From Aureimonas jatrophae (GTDB lineage Bacteria; Pseudomonadota; Alphaproteobacteria; Rhizobiales; Rhizobiaceae): a stretch of 64,000 nucleotides of DNA. Location of the stretch: contig NZ_FNIT01000003.1 of NCBI RefSeq assembly GCF_900104035.1, forward strand, positions 248,001 to 312,000, read 5' to 3'. How positions within the stretch are numbered: position 1 is the first letter of the stretch; every line of letters begins with the position of its first letter. This document shows, piece after piece, positions 36,243 to 45,942 of this stretch. The translations under genes and the position numbers were made by a program. The notes beneath the pieces are model-generated. The model was not told the DNA's origin. It made no database searches and worked only from the letters and a program-made list of their open reading frames with translations.

Positions 36243-37085
36243 AATCCACAGTTATGCATGCACGTCTTGGTTGTGTTATTGTCTTTTGGTTCGCCGATGC
36301 TCGCTTGGGCGCAGTCGGTCGAGCTTCCGAACTTTCGGGACCAGACGGAACGCGCGGCGGAACCTCAACTCACCGGCCGTGAGCGGATACGCTTCCTGAC
36401 TTCCACTGACTACCCGCCCTTCAACTTCCTCGATCAGGCCGGACGTCTGACCGGGTTCAACGTGGACCTTGTCCGCAGCATCTGCGATGAACTGCGCATC
36501 TCTCCGCTTTGCCAGATCGAAGCACGACCATTCGACCAGCTACCGAAGGCCCTTGCGGACGGTGAGGGCGATGCCATCGCCGCCGGTATTGCGATCTCGG
36601 CCGACAGTCGGAGCCGCTTTGCCTTCACGCGTCCATTTCTTCAGTATCCGGCGAGGTTCGTCGTGCGGCGCGGCAGTTCGCTGTCGACGCAACTCGATAC
36701 GGGGCTGCGTGAGATAAAGCTCGGCGCTGTCGCGGGCTCGGCCCATGAGGCCATGTTGCGCGCGTTCTTCCCCAACAGCGTGCTCGTCGATTTCGATACG
36801 CGTGATAACGCTCTAGCCGCGCTCCAATCCGGGGCGATCGAAGGCTTCTTCGGTGATGGTGTCGGCCTCTCGTTCTGGCTCGCGAGCGAGGCCGCAGCCG
36901 ACTGCTGCATGTTCGCAGGTGGGGCATACCTGTCCGATCGCTTTCTCGGGGAAGGGTTGGCGATTGCGGTGCGACGGGACGACGAGGAGTTGGCGGACGC
37001 CTTCGACTACGCGATCAACCGCATCGTCGCGAACGGACGTATGGCGGAGATCATGTTGCGCTATTTCCCGGTAAGCGCCTTCTAG
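36195..37085 (+). CDS. Family 3 extracellular solute-binding protein
   Basis: A periplasmic amino-acid-type binding protein (SBP_bac_3). The signal peptide ends near LAWAQS, after a long charged head; the mature part begins RIRFLTSTDYPPFNFLDQAGRLTGFNVDLVRSI and carries ADSRSRFAFTRPFLQYPARFVVR and GEGLAIAVRRDDEELADAFDYAIN. No ABC permease or ATPase gene is adjacent, so it is an orphan component or a sensor-type protein. Start choices are ATG 36195, 36204 or 36258. Confidence 0.85.
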   Translation: MRLMDRRNRPGRVCRHNPQLCMHVLVVLLSFGSPMLAWAQSVELPNFRDQTERAAEPQLTGRERIRFLTSTDYPPFNFLDQAGRLTGFNVDLVRSICDELRISPLCQIEARPFDQLPKALADGEGDAIAAGIAISADSRSRFAFTRPFLQYPARFVVRRGSSLSTQLDTGLREIKLGAVAGSAHEAMLRAFFPNSVLVDFDTRDNALAALQSGAIEGFFGDGVGLSFWLASEAAADCCMFAGGAYLSDRFLGEGLAIAVRRDDEELADAFDYAINRIVANGRMAEIMLRYFPVSAF

Positions 37086-37159
37086 CGGCGTCCGGTTGAC
37101 CGGTCGTCTGCGCGGACCCATACACCGGCTATCGTCCGTGAGGACGAACCTGCCACCGG

Positions 37160-38836
37160 ATGGGACGAACCACGACGATGCATTTCGCGCAACTTCCGAT
37201 CGATCAGGAGACCCGGGACGAGGCCCTTCGCTCGGGGGCTTGGCCGTTCGAGGAAGCGCGGAAGCTCGTCACTCGTATCGAGCGTTCCGGCAAGTCGGAG
37301 GTGCTGTTCGAGACGGGGTACGGACCGTCTGGGCTGCCACACATAGGCACGTTCGGCGAGGTGGCGCGCACAACCATGGTGCGCAACGCGTTTCGAGTGC
37401 TGACAGGTGATGCGATTCCGACTCGTCTCATCTGCTTCTCCGATGACATGGACGGGATGCGCAAGATCCCCGACAACGTGCCGGACCGATCAGTGCTCGA
37501 GCCCTATCTCCATCAGCCGCTGACGGCTGTGCCCAACCCGTTCGGCGGTCCTGAGCGAAGCTTCGCAGAACACAACAACGCAATGCTGCGTCGATTCCTC
37601 GATACGTTCGGCTTCGATTACGAGTTCGCGAGCGCGACGGACTACTATCGATCGGGCCGGTTCGACACCGTTCTGAGACTGGCGGCGGAACGCTACGATG
37701 AGATCATGAGCGTCATGCTGCCGACACTTGGCGCCGAGCGACAATCCACCTACAGCCCTTTCCTCCCGATCTCGCCGACCACTGGCCGAGTCCTCTACGT
37801 CCCCATGAAGGAGGTTGACGCGAAAAACGGGACGGTCACCTTCCAAGACGAAGACGGGCGGGATGCGACGGTGCCAGTGACAGGTGGTTCCGTCAAACTC
37901 CAGTGGAAGCCTGACTTCGGCATGCGGTGGGCGGCTCTGGATGTCGACTTCGAGATGTTCGGCAAAGACCATCAGACCAATGCCGCGATCTACGATCGCA
38001 TCTGCAAGCTGTTGGGTGGGACCCCGCCCGAGCACTTCGTCTACGAACTGTTCCTCGACGCGGACGGTGCGAAGATTTCCAAGTCGAAGGGTAATGGCTT
38101 GAGCATCGAGGAATGGCTTACCTATGCCGCTCCTGAGAGCCTCGGCCTCTACATGTTCGGCAAGCCGCGCGCTGCGAAGCGGCTGCACTTCGACGTCATC
38201 CCGAAGGCTGTCGAGGACTACTACCAATTTGCAACGAGCTTCGAACGGCAGGATACGCGCTCACGTTTACAGAACCCCGTTTTTCATATCCACGGCGGGG
38301 CACCGCCGGTATCCGGTGTCGCGGTCCCTTTTGCCCTCTTGCTGAACCTCGTTTCGGCGTCCAATGCCTCGAACAAGGACACGCTATGGGGTTTCATCTC
38401 GCGATACGCCCCCGGTGTTTCCGCGCAGACGGATCCCGAACTCGACCGCCTTGTCGGCTACGCCTTGCGCTACTTCGAGGACTTCGTCCGTCCCAACAAG
38501 CGCTTTCGAGCCCCTGATGCCGTCGAACGTCAGGCCCTCGAAGCCCTGTCTCGCGAGCTGGCCGAGTTGCCCGCCGATGCCGATGCGGCCGCGATCCAAG
38601 ACGCTATTCTTGACGTCGCTCGACCGATCGAACGCTATCAGGACACGAGAAAGCTGGGGCCCAACGGTGGTCCTGGTGTATCGGGTGATTGGTTCCAGAT
38701 GCTCTACCAGACCCTTCTCGGCCAGGAACGCGGACCGCGGTTTGGTTCGTTCGTCGCGCTCTATGGTATCGAGGAAACCCGAAAGCTGCTTGCCGAGGCG
38801 CTGGCAGGACATTTGGCCAGCGCAAAGGCTGATTGA
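37160..38836 (+). CDS. lysK: Lysyl-tRNA synthetase, class I
   Basis: Charges tRNA-Lys with lysine. The 558-aa protein is the class I form found in archaea and many alphaproteobacteria, unrelated to class II LysS. The HIGH-like motif is in [12 protein letters not shown] (about 55-66) and the KMSKS equivalent is KISKS at 305-309 in [18 protein letters not shown]. Starts at ATG 37160 or ATG 37178 (MHFAQLPI). Confidence 0.96.
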   Translation: MGRTTTMHFAQLPIDQETRDEALRSGAWPFEEARKLVTRIERSGKSEVLFETGYGPSGLPHIGTFGEVARTTMVRNAFRVLTGDAIPTRLICFSDDMDGMRKIPDNVPDRSVLEPYLHQPLTAVPNPFGGPERSFAEHNNAMLRRFLDTFGFDYEFASATDYYRSGRFDTVLRLAAERYDEIMSVMLPTLGAERQSTYSPFLPISPTTGRVLYVPMKEVDAKNGTVTFQDEDGRDATVPVTGGSVKLQWKPDFGMRWAALDVDFEMFGKDHQTNAAIYDRICKLLGGTPPEHFVYELFLDADGAKISKSKGNGLSIEEWLTYAAPESLGLYMFGKPRAAKRLHFDVIPKAVEDYYQFATSFERQDTRSRLQNPVFHIHGGAPPVSGVAVPFALLLNLVSASNASNKDTLWGFISRYAPGVSAQTDPELDRLVGYALRYFEDFVRPNKRFRAPDAVERQALEALSRELAELPADADAAAIQDAILDVARPIERYQDTRKLGPNGGPGVSGDWFQMLYQTLLGQERGPRFGSFVALYGIEETRKLLAEALAGHLASAKAD

Positions 38837-38837
38837 C

Positions 38838-39527
38838 TCAGCGTCCGACCTCGAACGCCCAAATGCCCTTGCGTGTGCTACGGGCAGCTGCCTCAAGCTC
38901 CGCGTAGCGGCCATCGCTCGTCGCCGCCGCCCAACCGTTCGCGACCAGCCACTCACCGATATCCGCTTCGCCGGCCAGGCACGAAACGATCAAATCGGCA
39001 GTATCATTCTGATCAGCTGGGACCGAACATAGGACCGATCGACCTCTCAGCCACGATCGGAAGGCTGTTCGGGCTCGGATACCACAAGGCCACGTTTGGG
39101 GTCCATCGGAGCAACGCGCGTCCGGTGAGATCGGCTGAATGTCAGCAATGCGCAGGGTCGTGCGTCCGGCCTTCATCGTACCGGCGTCGACCGCGACCGG
39201 GCGATTGAAGAGTTCCAGTTTCGGCGCCGCTTGCGCTGCCGCGACGACTGTCGGAGCACTGTCGCCACGGGTCAGGACATCCGCATTATCCATTGTTGCG
39301 GGCGCGGGATCAGGTGCTCGGGGGCCATCACCTGCAAGCGGCGATCGCGTTGGCTCCTGCGTCCCGCTCGTTGGCCGAACCGTTCGAGTTGTATCGGACG
39401 AAGCTGGTTGATCGGCAGCGACGGTTTCAGGTTGCGACGCTGATATGAGTGTCGGGGCCGCCGGTGCGATCGCCAACAGGAAGACCGTGCAGGCACAAAT
39501 GCCGAGGGAAATACGGAGTTCGTTCAT
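38838..39527 (-). CDS. Exported nuclease-fold (SNase-like) protein, probably not catalytic
   Basis: A 229-aa exported protein: signal sequence (1-30), a Pro/Ser/Thr-rich spacer to about 100, then a staphylococcal-nuclease-like beta-barrel recognised by LRIADIQPI, CGIRARTAFRSWLRGRSVLC, CLAGEADIGEWLVANGWA and the final AARSTRKGIWAF. The catalytic DAPE-type acidic segment is missing (IQPISPDARC instead), so nuclease activity is doubtful. It converges on lysK with a one-base gap. Confidence 0.72.
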   Translation of the reverse strand: MNELRISLGICACTVFLLAIAPAAPTLISASQPETVAADQPASSDTTRTVRPTSGTQEPTRSPLAGDGPRAPDPAPATMDNADVLTRGDSAPTVVAAAQAAPKLELFNRPVAVDAGTMKAGRTTLRIADIQPISPDARCSDGPQTWPCGIRARTAFRSWLRGRSVLCSVPADQNDTADLIVSCLAGEADIGEWLVANGWAAATSDGRYAELEAAARSTRKGIWAFEVGR

Positions 39528-39594
39528 GTGATGGTCCGTCGCGGCATCGTCGTCATCGGTTCTGTGGCCGGCAGTTCAATCGTTTGCGAGGGCC

Positions 39595-40239
39595 TTACTG
39601 GCTGACCCAGACGACCCGCGCGATCCACTCGAGGTCCTTCGGATCGAACGTGCGGGTCGGAAAGTCCGGGTTGATCGACGCGAGTTCGACCGATCCGGCG
39701 GTACGTCTTTGAAGAATCTTCACCATGACCTCGCCTTGGCGCGTCCGAGCCACAACGCGGTCACCACGGCGGATCTGCGCACTCGGCGAGACGACAAGGA
39801 TATCGCCGTCTCGATAAAGGGGCTCCATGGACCGCCCTGCGACTTCCAACGCATAGGTGCCCTCGCTCGCCTCGGGAAGATCGACGCGATCCCAGCCTTC
39901 GCCGGTCGGGAAACCGGCATCGTCGAAGTATCCATCATGACCGGCTTGGGCATGGCCGAGAAGAGGCACGCCGCGCGTCGTCCTTACGGATCGATCACCG
40001 GTCGCTTCCGATGATGCAAAAAGCGTCGCAAACTGGTCGAACGACATCCCGCCTGCTTCCAGCACCTTCGCAATCGATTCCGTCGAGGGCCAACGTGGGC
40101 GCCCATCCGCGGAGAAACGTTTCGAACGGTTGAAGGTCGTCGGATCTAGGCCGGCGCGACGGGCGAGTGCCGAAGGCGAAAGTTCGCAGGTCTGCGCGAC
40201 GCGATCGATCGCCGTCCAAATACGGTCGTGAGAGAACAT
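39595..40239 (-). CDS. S24-family (LexA/CI-like) transcriptional repressor
   Basis: A 214-aa regulator: an N-terminal helix-turn-helix (CELSPSALARRAGLDPTTFNRSKR) and a C-terminal S24 peptidase domain with nucleophile Ser in GRSMEPLYRDGD and general-base Lys in GEVMVKILQRR. Many Rhizobiales carry one such chromosomal gene outside prophages. ATG 40239 or ATG 40254 are both possible starts. A 16-bp palindrome lies 47 bases upstream and could be its own operator. Signal for self-cleavage, if any, unknown. Confidence 0.88.
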   Translation of the reverse strand: MFSHDRIWTAIDRVAQTCELSPSALARRAGLDPTTFNRSKRFSADGRPRWPSTESIAKVLEAGGMSFDQFATLFASSEATGDRSVRTTRGVPLLGHAQAGHDGYFDDAGFPTGEGWDRVDLPEASEGTYALEVAGRSMEPLYRDGDILVVSPSAQIRRGDRVVARTRQGEVMVKILQRRTAGSVELASINPDFPTRTFDPKDLEWIARVVWVSQ

Positions 40240-40285
40240 ACCGTCTTGCCCCATGGCGCCCATCCCGACTGGACGGATACAACAC

Positions 40286-40301
40286 AAGGAATATATCCCT
40301 T
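40286..40301 (-). promoter_or_regulatory. Palindrome, candidate operator of the S24 repressor
   Basis: AAGGAATATATCCCTT is a 16-bp palindrome with one mismatched pair. It contains TATATT on the minus strand, which can act as -10 for the repressor gene. It stands out as AT-rich in GC-rich surroundings. Confidence 0.5.
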
Positions 40302-40466
40302 TTCCCAAGATGGTAAGGGTCCCCGCAGCCGGCCGGGACTGGTCACGCACGGCATGCGGGTTTTGGTTGTCCACAGAAGCGTCGGAACCGTGCGTCGGAG
40401 CTCGCATTTTGTCGCAAATACGCAAGACAGCGGTCAGTTGGGCTTTGCGTAACGCTGGAGGGACTG

Positions 40467-41495
40467 ATGGGAACGCCTGGGCTCCGGTTCGCGCCCAATA
40501 CCACCGAGGAGGTGCGACGGCGCGCGAGCGAGCCGGGACGAGGGCGGGATGCCGCAGGGCCTTTCGAGATCCCGTGGAAGGGTTGGAAGGATATCGCCGT
40601 CCGACTCTGGTACTCGTTCTTCGAGGACCGTGTCATGCTGATCGCGGCTGGCGCGACCTTCTATCTGCTCCTGGCGTTGTTCCCGGCCTTTGCCGTCTTC
40701 GTTTCCCTGTACGGCATCGTCGCCGATCCCAACACGATCGCCGAGCATATCGCATTCATCGGGCGGTTTCTGCCACAAGCGGGAACCGACATCCTCACAT
40801 CCCAGCTCCAGTATCTGGCGAGCCGAGATCCAGCATCTCTCTCCCTCAACTTCCTGACCGGCCTGCTGTTTTCGTTGTGGAGTGCCAACAACGGCATCAA
40901 GACCCTGTTCGAGGCGATGAACGTCGCCTATGGCGAGCATGAGGAAAGAAGTTTCCTCAAACTGAATGCCGTCGCGTTCTGCTTCACGATCGGGGCGGTC
41001 TTCATCGGCATCGTGATGATCGTGACGGTCGGCGTCGTTCCCATTCTCATGGGAGTCTTCGGTGCCTCCAGTTGGTCAGACGAGTTGATCGCGGCTGCCC
41101 GCTGGCCCGTCGCCCTTGTCGTGATCGTCGGCTCCATCAGCCTCATCTATCGCTACGGTCCCAGCCGGAATCGTGCTCGATGGATCTGGGTACTTTTTGG
41201 CGCCGTCCTCACCGCGTTGGTCTGGCTCGCCGCATCGATCGCCTTCTCGTGGTACTTGCGCAGCTTCGCGAACTACAACGCGACCTACGGTTCTCTCGGA
41301 GCCGTGATCGGCTTCATGATGTGGGTATGGATCTCGTCCACGATCTTCATCATCGGCGCGGAGATCAACGCCGAGATGGAACACCAGACGGCCCTCGACA
41401 CGACCGATGCCCCTGACAAACCGATCGGCACACGTGGCGCTCGCGTTGCCGACACGATCGGCCGCTCCATCGTGCGCGAGAAGCGGGAGGTTTGA
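40467..41495 (+). CDS. YihY/BrkB family inner-membrane protein
   Basis: A 342-aa polytopic protein of UPF0761 (YihY, formerly annotated RNase BN). The family block FFEDRVMLIAAGATFYLLLALFPAFAVFVSLYG starts near residue 50; further helices follow to about 305 with the typical NYNATYGSLGAVIGFMMWVWISS and EINAEMEH near the end. Role uncertain; a transporter has been suggested for the family. Divergent from the S24 gene. Confidence 0.92.
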   Translation: MGTPGLRFAPNTTEEVRRRASEPGRGRDAAGPFEIPWKGWKDIAVRLWYSFFEDRVMLIAAGATFYLLLALFPAFAVFVSLYGIVADPNTIAEHIAFIGRFLPQAGTDILTSQLQYLASRDPASLSLNFLTGLLFSLWSANNGIKTLFEAMNVAYGEHEERSFLKLNAVAFCFTIGAVFIGIVMIVTVGVVPILMGVFGASSWSDELIAAARWPVALVVIVGSISLIYRYGPSRNRARWIWVLFGAVLTALVWLAASIAFSWYLRSFANYNATYGSLGAVIGFMMWVWISSTIFIIGAEINAEMEHQTALDTTDAPDKPIGTRGARVADTIGRSIVREKREV

Positions 41496-41507
41496 GGAAA
41501 CTGAGTA

Positions 41508-41537
41508 GGGTGGGAGTGCCCGAACGCACCCCCACCC
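41508..41537. terminator. Hairpin between the converging yihY and fadJ-type genes
   Basis: GGGTGGG-a-GTG (41508-41518) pairs with CAC-c-CCCACCC (41527-41537) around an 8-base loop. No T-run; likely a shared bidirectional terminator. Confidence 0.4.
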
Positions 41538-41543
41538 ACCATG

Positions 41544-43742
41544 TCAGGCCGCTTCGGCAGGAGCAAAACGCTTGTAGAAGGTGTCGCCCTTTGCCGCCAT
41601 GTCGCGCAGAAGAGGCGTCGGCCGGAAGCGCTCACCGTACCGGCTCTCCAGCTTCTCGCAAAGCGCGACGAATGCCGGTACGCCCATTCCATCTATGTAG
41701 CTGATTGTTCCACCGGTGTATGGCGCGTAGCCGAACCCGAGGATTGATCCGACATCCGCCTCACGAGGGTCGGTTACGACACCTTCCTCCATGGTCCGGG
41801 CAGCCTCGAGCGCCATGGTGACCAGAAACCGGTGTTTCAGTTCCTCGAAGTCGACCTCATCGGCGGGCTTCTGCGGGAAGCGCTCCTTCAAACCCGACCA
41901 AAGCTTCTTCTTCGCTGGCTTGGCAGGATAGTCGTAAAACCCTTTGCCGGCCTTTCGACCGAGGCGTCCCTCCCGATCGACCATATCGTTGACCAGCGCC
42001 AGATGACGCGGATCGACGGCCTGTTCGCCCATGTCATGGATCGTCGCCCGCATGATCTTCTGGCTGAGGTCGACAGCAGTCTCGTCGTTGAGTGCGAGCG
42101 GACCGACCGGCATGCCGGCAAACTTCGCAGCGTTCTCGATCATCGCGGGGGGAACGCCCTCGACCAGCATGTCGTAGGCCTCCGAGATGTAGCGAAGCAC
42201 GCAACGGTTCGCGAAAAACCCGCGTGTGTCGTTCACGACGATCGGCGTCTTCTTGATGGTGCGAATAAAATCCAGCGCGACGGCAAGCGCCTCGTCGGCG
42301 GTCTCTCGTCCAAGGATGACTTCGGTCAGCATCATGCGGTCGACCGGCGAGAAGAAATGGATGCCGATGAAACGCTTTGGGTCCGGGAAGGCTTCCGCAA
42401 GGCCGGTGATCGGCAGCGTCGACGTGTTGGACGCGTAGATGGCGTCCGGCTTCAACACCGCGGCAACCTGGCGTGTGACTTCGGCTTTGATGTCGCGGTC
42501 TTCGAACACGGCCTCGATCACCAGATCGGCGTCGGCCAGTGCGCCGTAGTCAGGGGTTGCCGTGATGCGCGCCAGTACGGCTTCCGCCTCGGCTGGTGTC
42601 GAACGACCCTTCTTTGCAGCGGCTTCGAGCAACGATGCGGAATGGGCCTTGCCCTTGTCGGCTGCGGCTTGGTCGCGGTCGAGGAGAACGACCTCGATGC
42701 CGGACTTCGCGGCGACGTAGCCGATACCGGCGCCCATGAAGCCTGCGCCGATGACCCCGATCTTGCGAATTGCCCTCGCCGGGACGCCCGACGGTCGGCG
42801 GGCACCCTTGCCAAGCGCTTGCATCGAAACGAACAGCGAGCGGATCATCATGGCTGCTTCGGTCGTCTGCAGAACGTTCGCGAAGTAGCGTTGCTCGACC
42901 TTCAATGCGGCATCGATGGGAAGAAGCAATCCCTCATACACGCATTTCACAATCGCACGGGCGCCTGGGTAGTTGTCGTTGGTTTCCTTGCGATACAGGG
43001 AGGAGACCGCCGGCCATGTTTGTGCACCGGTAGCCGAATAGACGGGGCCTGACGGCAGTTTGAAACCCTTCTCGTCCCAGGGCTTGATGGGTTTGACACC
43101 AGCACGCAGCATGCTCTTGGCACGCTCGATGAGATCGTCCGCCGTCACGACCTCGTCGATCAACTTCATTGCCTTCGCCTTCGAAGCGGAGAGCGTTTCA
43201 CCCTTGAGCAGCATTTGCAGGGCCGACTGGGTATCGGCCAAACGCGGCGCGCGTTGCGTCCCGCCAGCACCCGGGAAGATGCCGACCTTCACCTCAGGCA
43301 AGCCCATCTTGGCATCCGTCGCAGCGATGCGCGCATGGCATGCGAGCGCCAGTTCGAAGGCCCCGCCCATGCAGACACCATTGATCGCGGCAACGAACGG
43401 CTTTCCGCATGTCTCGATCTTGCGGTAGAGCCACGACATGCGACCCGCCCGTTCGAAGAGTTCGGCAACCGCACCGGCACGATCCGTCGCGAGCTGGGCT
43501 TCATACGCATCGAACATCGCGCGAAGCATCTTGAGGTCGGCGCCGCCCGAGAAGGTCCCGGCCTTTCCGGAGGTGAAGACGACGCCCTTCACCCCGTCGT
43601 CAGCAACGACCTGGTCCGTAATCGCGTCGAGTTCCGTCATCACCTCTTCCGTGAAGACGTTCATTGACCTGTCCGGCATGTCCCATGTGACAAGGGCAAC
43701 ACCGTCGGCGTCGGTCTCGATCGTGAAGTTCCGATAGCTCAT
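41544..43742 (-). CDS. Fatty-acid oxidation multifunctional protein (enoyl-CoA hydratase / 3-hydroxyacyl-CoA dehydrogenase)
   Basis: A 732-aa FadB/FadJ-type enzyme. Residues 1-200 form the crotonase domain (oxyanion hole around GGADLKML; active segment GGAFELALACHARIA and PEVKVGIFPGAGGTQRAPRL). The NAD-binding domain begins IGVIGAGFMGAGIGYVAAKSG near residue 330, and the C-terminal domain has the catalytic His/Glu region IGIHFFSPVDRMMLTEVI. It hydrates and then oxidises acyl-CoA in beta-oxidation. It would follow thiolase and acyl-CoA dehydrogenase in one transcript, were an opposing EAL gene not between. Confidence 0.95.
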   Translation of the reverse strand: MSYRNFTIETDADGVALVTWDMPDRSMNVFTEEVMTELDAITDQVVADDGVKGVVFTSGKAGTFSGGADLKMLRAMFDAYEAQLATDRAGAVAELFERAGRMSWLYRKIETCGKPFVAAINGVCMGGAFELALACHARIAATDAKMGLPEVKVGIFPGAGGTQRAPRLADTQSALQMLLKGETLSASKAKAMKLIDEVVTADDLIERAKSMLRAGVKPIKPWDEKGFKLPSGPVYSATGAQTWPAVSSLYRKETNDNYPGARAIVKCVYEGLLLPIDAALKVEQRYFANVLQTTEAAMMIRSLFVSMQALGKGARRPSGVPARAIRKIGVIGAGFMGAGIGYVAAKSGIEVVLLDRDQAAADKGKAHSASLLEAAAKKGRSTPAEAEAVLARITATPDYGALADADLVIEAVFEDRDIKAEVTRQVAAVLKPDAIYASNTSTLPITGLAEAFPDPKRFIGIHFFSPVDRMMLTEVILGRETADEALAVALDFIRTIKKTPIVVNDTRGFFANRCVLRYISEAYDMLVEGVPPAMIENAAKFAGMPVGPLALNDETAVDLSQKIMRATIHDMGEQAVDPRHLALVNDMVDREGRLGRKAGKGFYDYPAKPAKKKLWSGLKERFPQKPADEVDFEELKHRFLVTMALEAARTMEEGVVTDPREADVGSILGFGYAPYTGGTISYIDGMGVPAFVALCEKLESRYGERFRPTPLLRDMAAKGDTFYKRFAPAEAA

Positions 43743-43864
43743 AGGGAGACTCCCAAGATGCGACGCGGCCGTTGGCCGGCTGTGGAATGACGTGGGCAGT
43801 GGTAGGACTCGGGAAGGATCGTGCTGTCATAGTTCGTCGACGACCTTCTCGACGGACCCGAGCC

Positions 43865-44650
43865 ATGACCGCCAGCTGCGAGGGATGCCAAAGCGGCGCC
43901 CGTCTCGACTTCGACTTCTCGATGGCGTTTCAGCCAATCTACGATCTGCAGGCCGAACGGGTCTGGGGTTACGAAGCGCTGGTTCGCGGTATCAACGGGG
44001 AGGGCGCGTTCACCATTCTGTCCCGTGTTTCCGCGGAGCAGAAGTACCGCTTTGACCAGGCGTGTCGTGTCAAGGCGATCGAGCTTGCGTCTCGTCTCTT
44101 CCCGAGCGATGCGCAACTGCGCCTGTCGATCAACTTCCTGCCCAACGCCGTCTACGACCCGGCTGCGTGCCTGCGAGCGACGCTCGGTGCGGCTCGTCGG
44201 CATCGTTTCCCGCTTGGAGCCATGATGTTCGAGTTCACCGAGAACGAGGAGATCGTGGATACCGGCCACCTGCAGAACATCCTGACCGAATATCGGCGTC
44301 AGGGTTTCATCACCGCTCTCGACGATTTCGGTGCGGGCTATGCCGGGCTTGGCTTGCTGGTCGAGTTTCAACCAGACCTCATCAAGATCGATATGAAGCT
44401 CCTGCGAGGCATCGACCGGAGCCGACCGCGCCAGGTCGTCGTCGCCTCGCTCGCCGCAGCCGCACGCGAACTCGGCATCGCGGTGCTGGCCGAGGGCATC
44501 GAGACGGAGGGTGAGTTCAGGGTTGCGCACGCGGCCGGCATCAACCTCTTCCAAGGCTACTACTTCGCGCGCCCGGAGTTCGAGCGGCTCCCGTCTCTGA
44601 GCGACCAGTCGATCGCCGTCATGAACGAAGGCGTGCTGCTGCACCACTGA
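43865..44650 (+). CDS. EAL-domain cyclic-di-GMP phosphodiesterase
   Basis: A 261-aa stand-alone EAL protein that hydrolyses c-di-GMP. All key catalytic positions are visible: EAL in GYEALVRG, Asn in INFLPNAV, Glu in MFEFTENE, the DDFGAGY loop, Lys in IKIDMKLL, EGIE, and Gln in LFQGYYFARP, so activity is likely. A CEGC pair lies at the N-terminus. ATG 43865 is taken because the domain starts soon after. The gene lies in reverse orientation between two beta-oxidation genes and converges on thiolase. Confidence 0.92.
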   Translation: MTASCEGCQSGARLDFDFSMAFQPIYDLQAERVWGYEALVRGINGEGAFTILSRVSAEQKYRFDQACRVKAIELASRLFPSDAQLRLSINFLPNAVYDPAACLRATLGAARRHRFPLGAMMFEFTENEEIVDTGHLQNILTEYRRQGFITALDDFGAGYAGLGLLVEFQPDLIKIDMKLLRGIDRSRPRQVVVASLAAAARELGIAVLAEGIETEGEFRVAHAAGINLFQGYYFARPEFERLPSLSDQSIAVMNEGVLLHH

Positions 44651-44673
44651 TCGCTCAAGGCTCGTCACCGGGT

Positions 44674-45882
44674 TCAAATGCGTTCGATGACGGTCGCCGT
44701 TCCCATCCCCGCCCCGATGCACAGCGTCACGAGCGCACGTTCTTTGCCCTGGCGCTCGAGCTCGTCGAGAACGGTACCGAGGATCATGGCGCCTGTTGCT
44801 CCCAGGGGATGCCCCATGGCGATCGCGCCGCCGTTGACGTTCATCTTTTCCATCGGGATGTCGAACGCCTGACAGTAGCGAAGCACTACGGCGGCAAAGG
44901 CTTCGTTGAGTTCGAACAGATCGATATCGGCAAGCAACAAACCGGTTTTGGCCAGCAGCTTCTTCGTCACGTCGACCGGACCCGTCAGCATGAGCGCAGG
45001 ATCGGAACCGATGTTGGCGAAGGCGCGAATACGAGCACGCGGACGCAAACCGAGCATCTCGCCGCCCTTCTTGGAGCCGATCAGCACCGCCGCCGCGCCG
45101 TCCACGATGCCCGATGAGTTGCCCGCGTGATGGACGTGCTCGACGGTCTCGAGCTCGGGATGAGCCTGAATGCCAACCACATCGTAGCCACCCATCTCGC
45201 CGAACATGGCGAACGACGCGTTCAGGCTTCCAAGAGATTGCATGTCGGTCGACGGGCGCATGTGCTCGTCGCGGTCGAGGATGACCAGTCCGTTCTGGTC
45301 TCGGACCGGTACGACCGATCGGGAGAAGCGTCCCTCCTGCCAGGATTGCGCCGCGCGCTTCTGCGACTCGACGGCATAAGCGTCGACGTCATCGCGGGTG
45401 AAACCGTATTTGGTCGCGATCAGATCGGCCGAGACGCCCTGGGGCATGAAGTAGGCGGGGATGGCTACGGACGGGTCCATGATCCACGCGCCACCCGACA
45501 TGCCCATGCCGACACGCGACATAGACTCGACGCCGCCCGCGATCACCAAATCGTCGGCTCCAAAGGCGACCTTGGCCGCGCCCAGATTGACGGCGTCGAG
45601 CCCGGACGCACAGAACCTCGAGATCTGCATGCCGGGCGCGGCGAAGTCGTATCCAGCTTCGAAAGCGGACGCCTTCGGGATCACGGAACCCGCTTCGCCG
45701 ACCGGATCGACGCAGCCGAAGATGATATCGTCGATCTTAGACGTCTCGATACCGTTGCGGTCGCGCAGCGCCTCGAGAACCTTGGCGCCAAGCCGCACCG
45801 CCGGCACCTCATGCAAGGCGCCATCCTTCTTCCCACGACCCCGTGGCGTGCGGACGTGATCGTAGATGAAGGCTTCGGTCAT
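44674..45882 (-). CDS. Acetyl-CoA C-acyltransferase (thiolase)
   Basis: A 402-aa thiolase that cleaves 3-ketoacyl-CoA in beta-oxidation. Nucleophile Cys91 is in [12 protein letters not shown]; the second active-site groups are His in [15 protein letters not shown] and Cys in [15 protein letters not shown] 45882 follows GGAG. It lies 60 bases downstream of the acyl-CoA dehydrogenase gene on the same strand. Confidence 0.95.
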   Translation of the reverse strand: MTEAFIYDHVRTPRGRGKKDGALHEVPAVRLGAKVLEALRDRNGIETSKIDDIIFGCVDPVGEAGSVIPKASAFEAGYDFAAPGMQISRFCASGLDAVNLGAAKVAFGADDLVIAGGVESMSRVGMGMSGGAWIMDPSVAIPAYFMPQGVSADLIATKYGFTRDDVDAYAVESQKRAAQSWQEGRFSRSVVPVRDQNGLVILDRDEHMRPSTDMQSLGSLNASFAMFGEMGGYDVVGIQAHPELETVEHVHHAGNSSGIVDGAAAVLIGSKKGGEMLGLRPRARIRAFANIGSDPALMLTGPVDVTKKLLAKTGLLLADIDLFELNEAFAAVVLRYCQAFDIPMEKMNVNGGAIAMGHPLGATGAMILGTVLDELERQGKERALVTLCIGAGMGTATVIERI

Positions 45883-45942
45883 GATCGTATCTCCTGGCAT
45901 GGCGCGTGGCGGCACTTGCTGATCAACCCGTAACGTCGCGCT

